A stretch of 37,088 nucleotides of DNA from an uncultured Alphaproteobacteria bacterium (GCA_902509695.1 CABWYP010000008.1:1-37088); one strand, 5' to 3'. Positions 24,182 through 32,348 are shown, numbered from the stretch's first letter. Numbers and translations are program-made. Notes: a model not told the origin generated them from the sequence alone.

Positions 24182-26284
24182 ATGATAACCCCCTCTATCA
24201 GGCAAAACTTACAGCTACTTCCTGGAACTCCAGCAGAAGATGGCTCCCCCTCTTGGCTGCTTTACGATAATTTAAGAAATAAATATTTCACTTTAGGTAT
24301 CAACGCCTTTCGAATGCTAAAACACTGGATAGCAGGTATGGACTCCAAAAAATTTATAGAGGAAATTGAAAAAAAAGGATTAATTATAGAAGAAGACCAG
24401 TTAAATGATTTTATAAACTTTTTAAAAATAAACAGTTTAATTTCTCATACTACTTCTGAGGATGTTCAAATATTGGTTAATCAACATCGGTCTCAACAAA
24501 AACATTGGTTTTTAAAACTCATTCATAATTATCTTTTTTTTAAGATTCCTTTAATCAAGCCAGATAACTTTTTAGATAAAACATTAAATTTAGCTAAATT
24601 TTTTAGTCAAAAAACCATTAGAGGTACAATCTACATTTTTGGTTTATTCGGATTTTATTTTGTTATCCAACAATGGGATGAATTTATATCTACCTTTTTA
24701 TATTTTTTTAATTGGAATGGGTTTTTACTCTATTTATTAGCTTTAGTAGGGGTAAAAGCTATTCATGAATTAGGTCACGCATATACTGCAAAAAATTATG
24801 GTTGTAATGTTAATTCTATGGGAATTGCTTTTTTAGTATTTTTTCCTTTTTTATACACAGACAACACTAATGCTTGGAGGCTGAGAGACCATAAAAAAAG
24901 GCTTACTATCAATTTTGCTGGTATCTCTACAGAACTTCATTTGGCCTTAATAGCAACATTTTTTTGGGGAATAGCTGAGCCAGGTATGATTAAAAGTATT
25001 GCCTTTTTCATTGCAACTACTGGTTGGATCTCGTCACTTTTGATAAATATCAGCCCATTTATGAGATTTGATGGGTACTATGTTTTCGCAGATTATCTAA
25101 AAATAGAAAATCTACAACCACGAGCCTTTGCTCTAGCTAAGTGGAAATTAAGGAAGTGGATACTAGGTTTTCATTTAAAAGCACCCGAGCAAATAAATAT
25201 TTCAAAACAGAATTTGATTATTCTTTACGCTTGGTCAACTTGGATTTATCGTTTTTTTCTTTTCCTAGGGATAGCATTTCTTGTTTATCATTTTGCTTTT
25301 AAGCTTTTAGGAATTTTCCTTTTTGTTGTTGAGATTTTTTGGTTTATTGCACTGCCTATTTTAAGAGAAATGAGAGAGTGGTGGAGACTTCGTACTCACT
25401 TGGCTTTATCATTTCAATTACTAAGGTCTATAAGTATCCTATTAATTTTATCGTTAATTTTATTTTATCCTTGGAAGAATTTCCAAAATATTCCTGCAAT
25501 TTATCAATCTGAAAAATTCATAGAAATTTATCCTCCAATAAATTCTCAAATTTTAGATATCTTTATTTCAGAAAAGCAAAATGTCCAAAAAAATCAAAAT
25601 TTATTAAAACTAGACTCACCTGCACTTATTTCACAAATAAAAATTATTTCTAAAGAGTTAGAATTAATCAATATCAAAATCAATAATGCCCTAGATTTAG
25701 AAAATAATAGAGCAGATCTATTGCCTTTGAAGAGCGAAAAACAAAAAATAGAAATCAATTTACAAAACTTAAAAAAAATTAAAGACTCACTTCTCATTAA
25801 AGCTCCATTTTCAGGAGAGATTACATTTTTAAATGAAATGAATAAAAACCAATGGTTTAATGAAGATACTCCATTGCTTTCTTTAGTTAATAAAAATTCT
25901 TTTGAATTAGTTGCTTTTCTATCAGAGAAAGAAATATCATCCTTAGATAGATCTCAATTGACATCTTTTATCCCCTCTACTACTGATCATTATAAAATTT
26001 CAGCTAGGATTTCTGATATTAGTAATTCTCCTGTTGATAATTTTGAATTGTATCCAATGGTTACCTCGTTATATGATGGTCCTATAGCGGTAAGAGAAAA
26101 CCCTTCAGGTGGAATTCAATCCGAAAGGGCTTATTACAAAGTTACTTTGGATATTGAACAAAATCCAATTTTAAATGAAAGAAAACTCACTGGGGTGGTC
26201 AATGTAGGTGTTAAGCCATATAGCTTTTTTAATCAATTTTTAGACTTTACAGCTGCAACACTTATCAGGGAATTAAGTTTCTAA
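24182..26284 (+). CDS. PqqD-like / M50 site-2-type metalloprotease / HlyD fusion protein
   Basis: This is a 700-residue inner-membrane protein of the putative peptide zinc metalloprotease group (YydH-like). Residues about 1-95 resemble a PqqD/RRE-type winged-helix domain (PSWLLYDNLRNKYFTLGINAFRML), a fold that binds leader peptides in peptide-modifying systems. Then come multiple membrane spans with the intramembrane zinc motif HELGH at 195-199 and the third-ligand region SPFMRFDG (D297), both intact. Residues about 440-690 form a HlyD-like periplasmic part: YPPINSQILDIFISEKQNV, coiled coil 480-535, IKAPFSGEITFL. ATG 24182 directly follows the preceding TAA. It is the best candidate for the core of the export complex; whether it cleaves anything is not known. 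Confidence 0.88.
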   Translation: MITPSIRQNLQLLPGTPAEDGSPSWLLYDNLRNKYFTLGINAFRMLKHWIAGMDSKKFIEEIEKKGLIIEEDQLNDFINFLKINSLISHTTSEDVQILVNQHRSQQKHWFLKLIHNYLFFKIPLIKPDNFLDKTLNLAKFFSQKTIRGTIYIFGLFGFYFVIQQWDEFISTFLYFFNWNGFLLYLLALVGVKAIHELGHAYTAKNYGCNVNSMGIAFLVFFPFLYTDNTNAWRLRDHKKRLTINFAGISTELHLALIATFFWGIAEPGMIKSIAFFIATTGWISSLLINISPFMRFDGYYVFADYLKIENLQPRAFALAKWKLRKWILGFHLKAPEQINISKQNLIILYAWSTWIYRFFLFLGIAFLVYHFAFKLLGIFLFVVEIFWFIALPILREMREWWRLRTHLALSFQLLRSISILLILSLILFYPWKNFQNIPAIYQSEKFIEIYPPINSQILDIFISEKQNVQKNQNLLKLDSPALISQIKIISKELELINIKINNALDLENNRADLLPLKSEKQKIEINLQNLKKIKDSLLIKAPFSGEITFLNEMNKNQWFNEDTPLLSLVNKNSFELVAFLSEKEISSLDRSQLTSFIPSTTDHYKISARISDISNSPVDNFELYPMVTSLYDGPIAVRENPSGGIQSERAYYKVTLDIEQNPILNERKLTGVVNVGVKPYSFFNQFLDFTAATLIRELSF

Positions 26285-26290
26285 ATAAAG

Positions 26291-26305
26291 GGCTCATTTT
26301 GGGCC
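26291..26305. promoter_or_regulatory. Palindromic operator candidate, site 2
   Basis: On the minus strand this reads GGCCCAAAATGAGCC, 14 of 15 bases identical to site 1, and the flanking TTA(A/G) is also shared. It lies 7 bases after the M50 gene stop and 46 bases before the ATG of the unknown 306-residue protein. It can be drawn as a bulged hairpin but has no T-tract, so I prefer an operator over a terminator. Confidence 0.55.
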
Positions 26306-26351
26306 TTAAAATATCAAAAAGTCAATAAATTCAGTGTAATATACGTTTCTT

Positions 26352-27272
26352 ATGATTATTTTAACTCAATCAAATAAAGACTTATCAACAAAAGAGTCCA
26401 CAAAGATAGGATCGCCAAGTTCTTTTTTTAAACTTAAGTGGATTGAAGAACAGGAAAGAATTAAGACTTTTAATCACCTCGACACAAAAGAAATTAGAAA
26501 TCCTTTTAAAGATAGACTGCATGTCACAAATTCTAAAGTGTCAGACTTTGAAAAATTTCAAGAAATCATGGAATCAAAAAGATTAAGTGATACAAAAATT
26601 TTCACTAAATTAAAGGCCATTATCAAACCCTACCAAACATTAGAATTTCAAAAAATTTCTGAAGAATTAGAGGCACTAGATTGCTTATTCTTAATACAGA
26701 ATAAAAAGATTATGAATTCCCATATGATCAAAACACTTACACAGAGCCTAAAACAAATTGAAAAATATTGTCAAAAAATAAAAAATGAGATTAATAACTC
26801 AATGAAAAAATCCAGAGTAAAAAAAGAAATGACTCCAAGTGATATGATATTAAAGAATAAATTAGGAGGTGATATTTCAAGTTCTAATATTTTCGAAGAA
26901 TTTTCTATTATTGCAAAAGAATGTCAGTATCTATCCGAAGCTAATAACACCGATGATTATAAGAGGACCTCTCCTTTATTTCCAGAAATGGAAAATCAAG
27001 AAATACCTTTAGATTACTTTATTATTTCTTTAAAAAATCTTTTTGAATGTGTAGATTTAAAAAATTTTAAAATAAATGATAAAAGCTCTGAGCTAAAAAC
27101 TTTTTGTTGGGAAGGAGTGCTACAAACCCCATCAATATGTTACACGCCCTACTCAACATTTCTGAAAGCATACAAGAGATGTCTCAGCAAACCGCCTGCC
27201 TACTTTGGACTATCTCATATTGTTAAAGAGAATGATTTTCTAATAACTAGAGAGAAAATATTAGTTTTTTAA
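26352..27272 (+). CDS. Unknown 306-residue cytosolic protein, giant-protein regulon
   Basis: I do not recognise this protein. It has no signal peptide or membrane span and is Lys/Glu/Ser/Asn-rich and largely helical by composition. One amphipathic helical stretch is at about residues 85-150 (KLKAIIKPYQTLEFQKI ... TLTQSLKQIEKYCQKIKNEI). A more ordered C-terminal part is rich in aromatic and Cys residues (ECVDLKNFKIND, TFCWEGVLQTPSICYTPYSTFLKAYKRCLSKPPAYFGL). It begins 67 bases after the M50 gene on the same strand with a site-2 palindrome between them. Its stop codon overlaps the convergent MFS gene's stop. The position suggests a cytosolic helper or regulator of giant-protein export, but that is only context. 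Confidence 0.6.
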   Translation: MIILTQSNKDLSTKESTKIGSPSSFFKLKWIEEQERIKTFNHLDTKEIRNPFKDRLHVTNSKVSDFEKFQEIMESKRLSDTKIFTKLKAIIKPYQTLEFQKISEELEALDCLFLIQNKKIMNSHMIKTLTQSLKQIEKYCQKIKNEINNSMKKSRVKKEMTPSDMILKNKLGGDISSSNIFEEFSIIAKECQYLSEANNTDDYKRTSPLFPEMENQEIPLDYFIISLKNLFECVDLKNFKINDKSSELKTFCWEGVLQTPSICYTPYSTFLKAYKRCLSKPPAYFGLSHIVKENDFLITREKILVF

Positions 27273-28498
27273 CTCTTATAATTGTAAGAAACTTTTAACA
27301 TTATCAAAGCACCTGAAAGTAATAAGATTATTGAAAAGGCAAGACCAACTCTTTGCGAAATAAGATACGTTAATGCAGCAGCGCATATTGGACCTATTAT
27401 AGCCGTAGCTTTCCCTGCAAAAGTAAACATTCCAAAACCAAAACCTTGATCCTTATCATCAGTCAATTCTGCCATCACCACTCTACTCGAACTTTGAAGT
27501 GGACCTGCAAAAAAAGTTCCTATGACAACTAATATCAAGAAAAGATCAGGATTTTTATTGATAGAGATCAATAATACAACCAACGATAAAAGGAATAGGG
27601 TATAAATTATGTTTTTTTTGTCATCTTTGAAAAAATTACCAAATAAATAGCATGCTAATGCCCCACTTATATTTGCCAGAATTCCTACTAGTAAAATTTT
27701 ACCAATTGAAAGACCCATTACTGTTGTCCCAAAAATTCCCATTGTTGTTGCAATAATAATCATGCCATCCATATAAAGCATTCTTGCTAATAAAAACTTA
27801 CCTGTATTGGTGAGAGTTTTTTTCCAAATTAAGTCTTTTATTTTTGAACTTGTTTTAGATTTTAGAGAAGTATTTTGTTGATCTATTCTACAAAAATATA
27901 ACAACGGAAGACAAAAGATTAAAAACCAAATAGCTAATATTAAATGGGAAAATCGAATGTTAAGCTGATTTATCTTTGACACGCCAAAAATGTTTTGGTC
28001 GGGCAAAATCAAATAATAGAGAAGAAAGGATAGCATTATAACACCACCTAAAAATCCTGAAGCAAAGCCAATACCTGAGGTCAAAGTTAAATCATTTTCA
28101 CTACAATTTTTCATAGTAGAGTTATATAGGCTATTGGATGCCTCGTAAGAAACGCTTCCAACAAATAAAATTATCAAGGCAATTAAAATAAAACCATTAG
28201 AGGGTAGAACAAAATAAAACAAAGCAATAGACAGAACTGTTAACAGACTAAATATTCTTAAATACTTTAAACGACCATTTACTTGACTGTCTGCAATATT
28301 TCCTATGAATGGCATTATGATCGCAATAAAGATACCAGCAATACCAATGGTTAGCTGCCATAGTGCTGTGCCTGTTTGTTGGCTGCTCGCTATATGATTT
28401 ACAAAGTAACTAGAAGTCAATGCACTAACAACTATCATTGGAAAAACTGAATTTCCAAAATCATAAAAAGAAAAGGCTGTTATTCTTCTAAAATTCAT
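27269..28498 (-). CDS. MFS transporter, UMF1/Atg22-like
   Basis: This is a 409-residue inner-membrane carrier with about 12 predicted spans. The N-terminal FYDFGNSVFPMIVVSALTSSYFV is the hallmark YDxxNSxF start of the UMF1 family (vacuolar effluxer Atg22-like). It is followed by the first-half MFS loop PFIGNIADSQVNGRLKYLR and the later SRVVMAELTDDKDQGFGFGMFTFAGKATAIIGP. Substrates of bacterial members are largely unknown; metabolite or amino-acid export has been suggested for the eukaryotic relatives. The start overlaps the regulator gene's stop (TAATG), so regulator and carrier form one operon. Its 3' end overlaps the unknown gene by four bases. Its link to the giant-protein block rests on sharing the operator palindrome upstream of the operon. 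Confidence 0.85.
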   Translation of the reverse strand: MNFRRITAFSFYDFGNSVFPMIVVSALTSSYFVNHIASSQQTGTALWQLTIGIAGIFIAIIMPFIGNIADSQVNGRLKYLRIFSLLTVLSIALFYFVLPSNGFILIALIILFVGSVSYEASNSLYNSTMKNCSENDLTLTSGIGFASGFLGGVIMLSFLLYYLILPDQNIFGVSKINQLNIRFSHLILAIWFLIFCLPLLYFCRIDQQNTSLKSKTSSKIKDLIWKKTLTNTGKFLLARMLYMDGMIIIATTMGIFGTTVMGLSIGKILLVGILANISGALACYLFGNFFKDDKKNIIYTLFLLSLVVLLISINKNPDLFLILVVIGTFFAGPLQSSSRVVMAELTDDKDQGFGFGMFTFAGKATAIIGPICAAALTYLISQRVGLAFSIILLLSGALIMLKVSYNYKS

Positions 28499-28989
28499 TA
28501 ATTAGTTTTGTCTTCTTCTGTTTCATTCTGCCAATTTATTTCAGAGAGGTTGTTAATTAAACGTGAAAGCTCTTTGCCTGTCTGTCTACCAAATTTTTCT
28601 ACTATTTTTGTGTAATTCTCCCCCACAATAATCCCATTATTTTGATCTTTTGCGAGAAGCTGAAAATCGATAAGTTTTTGCACGCGTCTTCTTGTAGACT
28701 CTTTTGGCTGGCCTAAAATATTAGATATACTTAATATTGATAGTTTTGAGCCCTCTAGCTGTTCTCTAATTTCTTTATCAGTTGATGCAACTAACTCTTC
28801 ATAAGATTTGTTATCCTTGGAATTGATTTTGTATAACCAATGGGCGACGACTGTATTGAGAGTCATCATTTCATCAATATCTATATTTAGTTCGCTGACT
28901 CTTTTATAGTAACTTGTCATAAACATTAACCAAGAATATGCTGCTTGGCTCCAATTCGATTTATTCTGCGAATCTGTATTACTATTCAT
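28498..28989 (-). CDS. Winged-helix transcriptional regulator
   Basis: This is a 163-residue soluble protein. Residues about 84-125 form a winged-helix DNA-binding domain: LSILSISNILGQPKESTRRRVQKLIDFQLLAKDQ (ends at the wing), with recognition helix ESTRRRVQKLI. This pattern is shared by MarR, Crp C-terminal and similar winged helices; no closer family is recognised. The N-terminal 75 residues are helical and may form the dimer or sensor part. The ATG at 28989 has no clear Shine-Dalgarno. A palindrome (site 3) lies 22-36 bases upstream, matching sites before the giant/tolC pair and the 306-residue gene. I infer that this protein binds those sites and autoregulates. It is first in an operon with the MFS gene. 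Confidence 0.75.
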   Translation of the reverse strand: MNSNTDSQNKSNWSQAAYSWLMFMTSYYKRVSELNIDIDEMMTLNTVVAHWLYKINSKDNKSYEELVASTDKEIREQLEGSKLSILSISNILGQPKESTRRRVQKLIDFQLLAKDQNNGIIVGENYTKIVEKFGRQTGKELSRLINNLSEINWQNETEEDKTN

Positions 28990-29010
28990 ATTTATAAAAT
29001 TATATTATTA

Positions 29011-29025
29011 AACCCAATATGGGCC
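29011..29025. promoter_or_regulatory. Palindromic operator candidate, site 3
   Basis: AACCCAATATGGGCC matches site 1 at 12 of 15 positions; the core CCCAAxATGGGCC is shared with site 1. It lies in the divergent gap between the winged-helix regulator and the small alpha/beta-barrel gene. A weaker look-alike, AACCCATTTCAGGTC, starts 23 bases further on (29034-29048), as expected for two dimers side by side. This second copy is much less convincing. Confidence 0.5.
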
Positions 29026-29051
29026 AAAATTACAACCCATTTCAGGTCATA

Positions 29052-29096
29052 AATTAGAAAATATTCCATAAATAGCTGTTTTAATTAGAAAATATT
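29052..29096. repeat. Pair of 14-bp direct repeats in a divergent promoter
   Basis: AATTAGAAAATATT occurs at 29052-29065 and again, unchanged, at 29083-29096, 31 bases apart (about three helical turns). It is in the same gap as site 3 and just upstream of the gene starting at 29113. The sequence is AT-rich, so chance cannot be ruled out, but a perfect 14-mer in so short a gap is notable. Confidence 0.45.
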
Positions 29097-29112
29097 AATA
29101 ATATTGGAAATT

Positions 29113-29454
29113 ATGAAATATATAAGTGTAGTAAAATTTACAGTCAAAACAGGACAGGAGTCAAAATTCATGGACTCTATTGTCAAATTTTCAAACCCTG
29201 ATGGAGTAATTTCTAGAAAAGTTGTTAAAACAGGTGAGCGTTCCTTTTGCAGCATCATGGAGTGGATCGATGAACAAAGTCTTGCAGGCGCCCGCCAACA
29301 GATGATTGCTTATCTAGATACTGTTAGAGATATTCTTGAAGAAATTAGTACTGAGCTTGGAGTAACCGACCCTGCCTCTGGTCCAGTAATAATTGATGAG
29401 CAGGGACTTGTTACAAGTCCTGGTGGAACCATCTCAGGAAAAATAAAAACCTAA
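29113..29454 (+). CDS. Small dimeric alpha/beta-barrel (ABM-like) protein
   Basis: This is a 113-residue cytosolic protein. The N-terminal 80 residues have the beta-alpha-beta pattern of ferredoxin-like dimeric barrels such as the antibiotic-biosynthesis-monooxygenase group: YISVVKFTVKTGQESKFMDSIVKF, then RSFCSIMEWIDEQSLAGARQQMIAYLDTVRDIL. The C-terminal tail (TDPASGPVIIDEQGLVTSPGG) is extended. I take ATG 29113 because GGA lies five to seven bases before it; a TTG at 29104 is in frame but would place that signal inside the gene. Enzymatic activity cannot be inferred. It is divergent from the regulator operon and convergent with folD. Confidence 0.6.
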   Translation: MKYISVVKFTVKTGQESKFMDSIVKFSNPDGVISRKVVKTGERSFCSIMEWIDEQSLAGARQQMIAYLDTVRDILEEISTELGVTDPASGPVIIDEQGLVTSPGGTISGKIKT

Positions 29455-29461
29455 TTTTTTA

Positions 29462-30370
29462 TTAAATAGATCTTGGGTCTTCTAACCCTGCATGACGGTA
29501 AGCAGACGTCACGGTATTTCTTAACAGACAAGCAATCGTCATCGGACCTACCCCCCCTGGAACAGGTGTAATTTTAGAGGCTACCTCTGATGCACTAGCA
29601 AAATCCACATCACCGACAATTTTACTTCCTTCACTTCCATCTTCTTTAGTCACAGGTATACGATTAATACCAACATCAATTACAACAGCACCTTTTTTTA
29701 ACCATTTTCCATCAACCATCTCGGGACGACCTGCAGCGACAACAACAATATCTGCATTCGCACAAACTGACTCAATGTCTTTTGTTTTGGAATGGACAAC
29801 GGTGACAGTACATGACTCCTCGATTAGTAATTGTGACATAGGCTTACCTACAATATTTGATCTTCCAACCACAACAGCATTTTTTCCTTTTAAGTCCTCC
29901 ACTTGATCTTTTAGAAGCAACAAAGATCCTAAAGGAGTACAGGGAATAAAAGCTTTTTTTAACATTTCTCCTCCAATGGAAAGCCTTCCAGCATTAATGG
30001 CGTGAAAACCATCAACATCTTTTTCTACAGTAATGGTATCTATTACTTTTCTCTCATCAATTTGTTTAGGAAGTGGGAGCTGAACAAGTATTCCATGAAC
30101 AGAAGCATCGTTATTGAGATCATCAATAAGTTTAAGTAAGGTTTCTTGGTCGGTACTGTCATCTAATTTGTAATCTTTTGTTTTAATATTGCACTCAGCA
30201 GCCATTTTTGTTTTTGCCCCTACATAGACTTTGCTAGCAGGATTTTCACCCACTAAAACCACAGCTAAACATGGTTCTACACTTTTTTGACTGATTAAGT
30301 TATCTGAGTCATGTTTGACTTCCGTTCTAATTTTCGCTGCAAAAGCTTTTCCATCAATAATATTTGTCAT
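29462..30370 (-). CDS. folD: Methylenetetrahydrofolate dehydrogenase / methenyltetrahydrofolate cyclohydrolase
   Basis: This bifunctional cytosolic enzyme interconverts 5,10-methylene-, 5,10-methenyl- and 10-formyl-tetrahydrofolate, feeding purine and formyl-Met synthesis. Its 302 residues carry the catalytic YVGAKTKMA segment (the Lys is the cyclohydrolase/dehydrogenase base), [15 protein letters not shown], the Rossmann stretch [17 protein letters not shown] and the end signature [11 protein letters not shown]. The length is normal. AGGAG lies about eight bases before the ATG at 30370. It is the last gene of a yggT-folD run on the minus strand, 14 bases after yggT, possibly co-transcribed with the ABC ATPase gene. 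Confidence 0.97.
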   Translation of the reverse strand: MTNIIDGKAFAAKIRTEVKHDSDNLISQKSVEPCLAVVLVGENPASKVYVGAKTKMAAECNIKTKDYKLDDSTDQETLLKLIDDLNNDASVHGILVQLPLPKQIDERKVIDTITVEKDVDGFHAINAGRLSIGGEMLKKAFIPCTPLGSLLLLKDQVEDLKGKNAVVVGRSNIVGKPMSQLLIEESCTVTVVHSKTKDIESVCANADIVVVAAGRPEMVDGKWLKKGAVVIDVGINRIPVTKEDGSEGSKIVGDVDFASASEVASKITPVPGGVGPMTIACLLRNTVTSAYRHAGLEDPRSI

Positions 30371-30384
30371 AATTAAATTCTCCT

Positions 30385-30669
30385 TTATCCCCTTGGCCAG
30401 TATTCAATAAGTAAATCTTTAAATAAATAAATTATCAATATCAATAGTACTGGTGAGATATCAATACCTCCTAAATTAGGAAGATATCTTCTAATGTAAT
30501 TTAAAGGAGGATCAGTGAGTTTTTGAAAACTCTCATAGACTTTCCATAAAAAAACATTTTGACTATTTAGAATATTGAAGTGAAAAAGCCACGATACAAC
30601 AACATAAAAGAAAACTATGAGCGTATAGAAATCTAGTATCCTTACTAAAAATAGCAGCAATGAATTCAC
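30385..30669 (-). CDS. yggT: YggT family membrane protein
   Basis: This is a 94-residue inner-membrane protein with two hydrophobic spans (about residues 3-29 and 68-88). Between them is the family signature [36 protein letters not shown], in which TDPxLxxIRRxxPxxGGxDxSP is highly characteristic. YggT proteins have been connected with osmotic balance and cell-division/cofactor clusters; the biochemical role is unresolved. It lies 22 bases after the ABC ATPase gene and 14 bases before folD, all on the minus strand. Confidence 0.92.
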   Translation of the reverse strand: MNSLLLFLVRILDFYTLIVFFYVVVSWLFHFNILNSQNVFLWKVYESFQKLTDPPLNYIRRYLPNLGGIDISPVLLILIIYLFKDLLIEYWPRG

Positions 30670-30691
30670 TGTGATAAATTACAAAAAATTG

Positions 30692-31456
30692 TTAGTCGCG
30701 TCTATTAAATAAGAAATTACGACAGCGCTCTGATTGGGGATTTGTAAAAACTGTGTCAGGATGCCCTTGTTCTTCTACTAACCCATCATGAAGAAAAATA
30801 ACATTGCTAGAAACTTTTCTAGCAAATTCCATTTCGTGTGTGACTACTAACATAGTTTTACCTCCTTCTGCTAATTTACGCATAACAGATAAAACTTCGT
30901 CAACTAATTCCGGATCGAGTGATGAAGTGGGCTCATCAAATAGTAATATTTCAGGAGAGATCGCAAGAGCTCTAGCAATGGCAGCTCTTTGTTGTTGGCC
31001 CCCAGATAGGTGGGCAGGATACTCTCTAGCTTTGTCAGCAATGCCTACTTGCTGCAGTAAGTCCATTGCTTCTGCTTCTGAAGTTTCTTTATCTTTTCCT
31101 AATACATTAATGGGCGCCTCAGTTATATTATCCAAGATATTCAAATGCGACCATAGATTAAAACTTTGAAAAACCATTCCTAACTTTTTTCGAATAGAGA
31201 TTATTTTGGTTTGGAGAGCTTTATTAGGGTTTTCTAAATTTTCTCTCTCACAATGAATGGTCTGGCCACACACATTTATAGCACCAGACTGAGGTGTCTC
31301 TAAAAAATTGATACATCTCAAAAGAGTACTTTTTCCTGAACCGGAACTCCCAATAATGCTAATGACATCGCCTTGATTGGCTTGTAAATCGACACCTTTT
31401 AAAACTTTATTTTCTCCAAAGCTTTTCTCAAGTCCATTTATCTCCAATATCTTCAT
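30692..31456 (-). CDS. Polar amino-acid ABC transporter, ATP-binding subunit
   Basis: This is the cytosolic motor of the amino-acid importer whose other parts lie across the divergent promoter. Its 254 residues carry an intact Walker A (GSSGSGKST), the Q-loop (GMVFQSFNLWSH), signature (LSGGQQQR), Walker B (ILLFDEPTS), D-loop (SLDPELV) and H-loop (VTHE). The order and the spacing, including the SHLNILDNITEAP segment, are those of the HisP/OccP/GlnQ group. It is transcribed away from the binding-protein gene, with 169 bases between, and is followed by yggT and folD. No clear Shine-Dalgarno precedes the ATG. The substrate cannot be fixed from sequence. Confidence 0.93.
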   Translation of the reverse strand: MKILEINGLEKSFGENKVLKGVDLQANQGDVISIIGSSGSGKSTLLRCINFLETPQSGAINVCGQTIHCERENLENPNKALQTKIISIRKKLGMVFQSFNLWSHLNILDNITEAPINVLGKDKETSEAEAMDLLQQVGIADKAREYPAHLSGGQQQRAAIARALAISPEILLFDEPTSSLDPELVDEVLSVMRKLAEGGKTMLVVTHEMEFARKVSSNVIFLHDGLVEEQGHPDTVFTNPQSERCRNFLFNRRD

Positions 31457-31625
31457 TGCTTTGTTAATATTTCATTTTTTCTTAATCATTGATATTCCTA
31501 ATTATTTACTGATCTGTAGGAGTTTTATAAAAAGTTTATTCATTTAGCTCATTTTAGTTTATATTTCCTCTTAGTAATTATTCAATTTATAGAGGAAGAA
31601 TAAAAACACATTAAAGGAGAAAATT

Positions 31626-32348
31626 ATGAAGAAAATATTACTGTCAGCATTTGCTGCACTCTTTATGGTGGGTTCTGCTTTTGCAGACACCGTTAGAATG
31701 GGTACTGAAGGTGCTTACCCTCCATATAATTTTATCAATGATAATGGTGAGGTAGATGGATTTGAAAAAGATGTAGGTGACATGCTTTGTATTCGTGCAA
31801 ACCTAGATTGTGTTTGGGTTATCAATGAATGGGATTCCATCATTCCAAATTTAGTATCTGGTAACTACGACACTATCATTGCTGGTATGTCAATTACCGC
31901 GGAGCGCGATGAAGTAATTGACTTTACACAAGATTATTTTCCACCATCACCATCAGTTTATATGGGTTTAAGTGGATCAGATGTTGACGTAGATGGCGGT
32001 GTAATTGCTGCGCAGACTGCAACTATTCAAGCAGGATATGTTGCTGAAAGTGGAGCAACTTTGGTTGAATTTGCTACAGCAGAGGAAACTATTTCTGCAG
32101 TCCAAAATGGGGAAGCGGATGCTGTTTTAGCTGATGGAGATTATCTATCTTCAATAATCGCTGAGTCCAATGGAGAATTTGCTAATGTAGGTGAAGTATC
32201 AATTGGCGGCGGCGTTGGAATGGGTGTTCGTGAGTCTGATGGAGCTTTAAAAGCTAAAATGGATAAAGCTATTAGTTCTATGAAAGAGGACGGATCTCTT
32301 AACGCGTTGATTAAAAAATGGTTTGGCAATGATGCCAATACTTTTTAA
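31626..32348 (+). CDS. Polar amino-acid ABC transporter, periplasmic binding protein
   Basis: This is a 240-residue family 3 solute-binding protein. The Sec signal MKKILLSAFAALFMVGSAFA is cut before DTVRMG. The mature part begins with VRMGTEGAYPPYNFINDNGEVDGFEKDVGDMLC, the usual ligand-lobe start. It continues with NEWDSIIPNLVSGNYDTIIAGMSITAERDEVIDFT (the xxMxxTxERxxxxxFxxPY region) and ends in LNALIKKWFG. The family imports polar amino acids or related compounds (Lys/Arg/His/opines). A strong AGGAG lies about seven bases before the ATG. A hairpin terminator follows, so this gene is probably expressed more than the permeases. Bases 31675-31796 (residues about 17-57) have a perfect inverted copy at 34285-34406. 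Confidence 0.93.
   Translation: MKKILLSAFAALFMVGSAFADTVRMGTEGAYPPYNFINDNGEVDGFEKDVGDMLCIRANLDCVWVINEWDSIIPNLVSGNYDTIIAGMSITAERDEVIDFTQDYFPPSPSVYMGLSGSDVDVDGGVIAAQTATIQAGYVAESGATLVEFATAEETISAVQNGEADAVLADGDYLSSIIAESNGEFANVGEVSIGGGVGMGVRESDGALKAKMDKAISSMKEDGSLNALIKKWFGNDANTF

Noticed and set aside
22600-25800. Classic RND efflux system because of the two adaptors and TolC
   Set aside because: No RND pump (about 1000 residues) is present, and the inner-membrane component is an M50-type protein with its own HlyD arm.
26291-26315. Rho-independent terminator after the M50 gene
   Set aside because: The possible stem needs a bulge and a G-U pair and is followed by AAAATAT, not a T-tract. The match to the other two palindromes is the better explanation.
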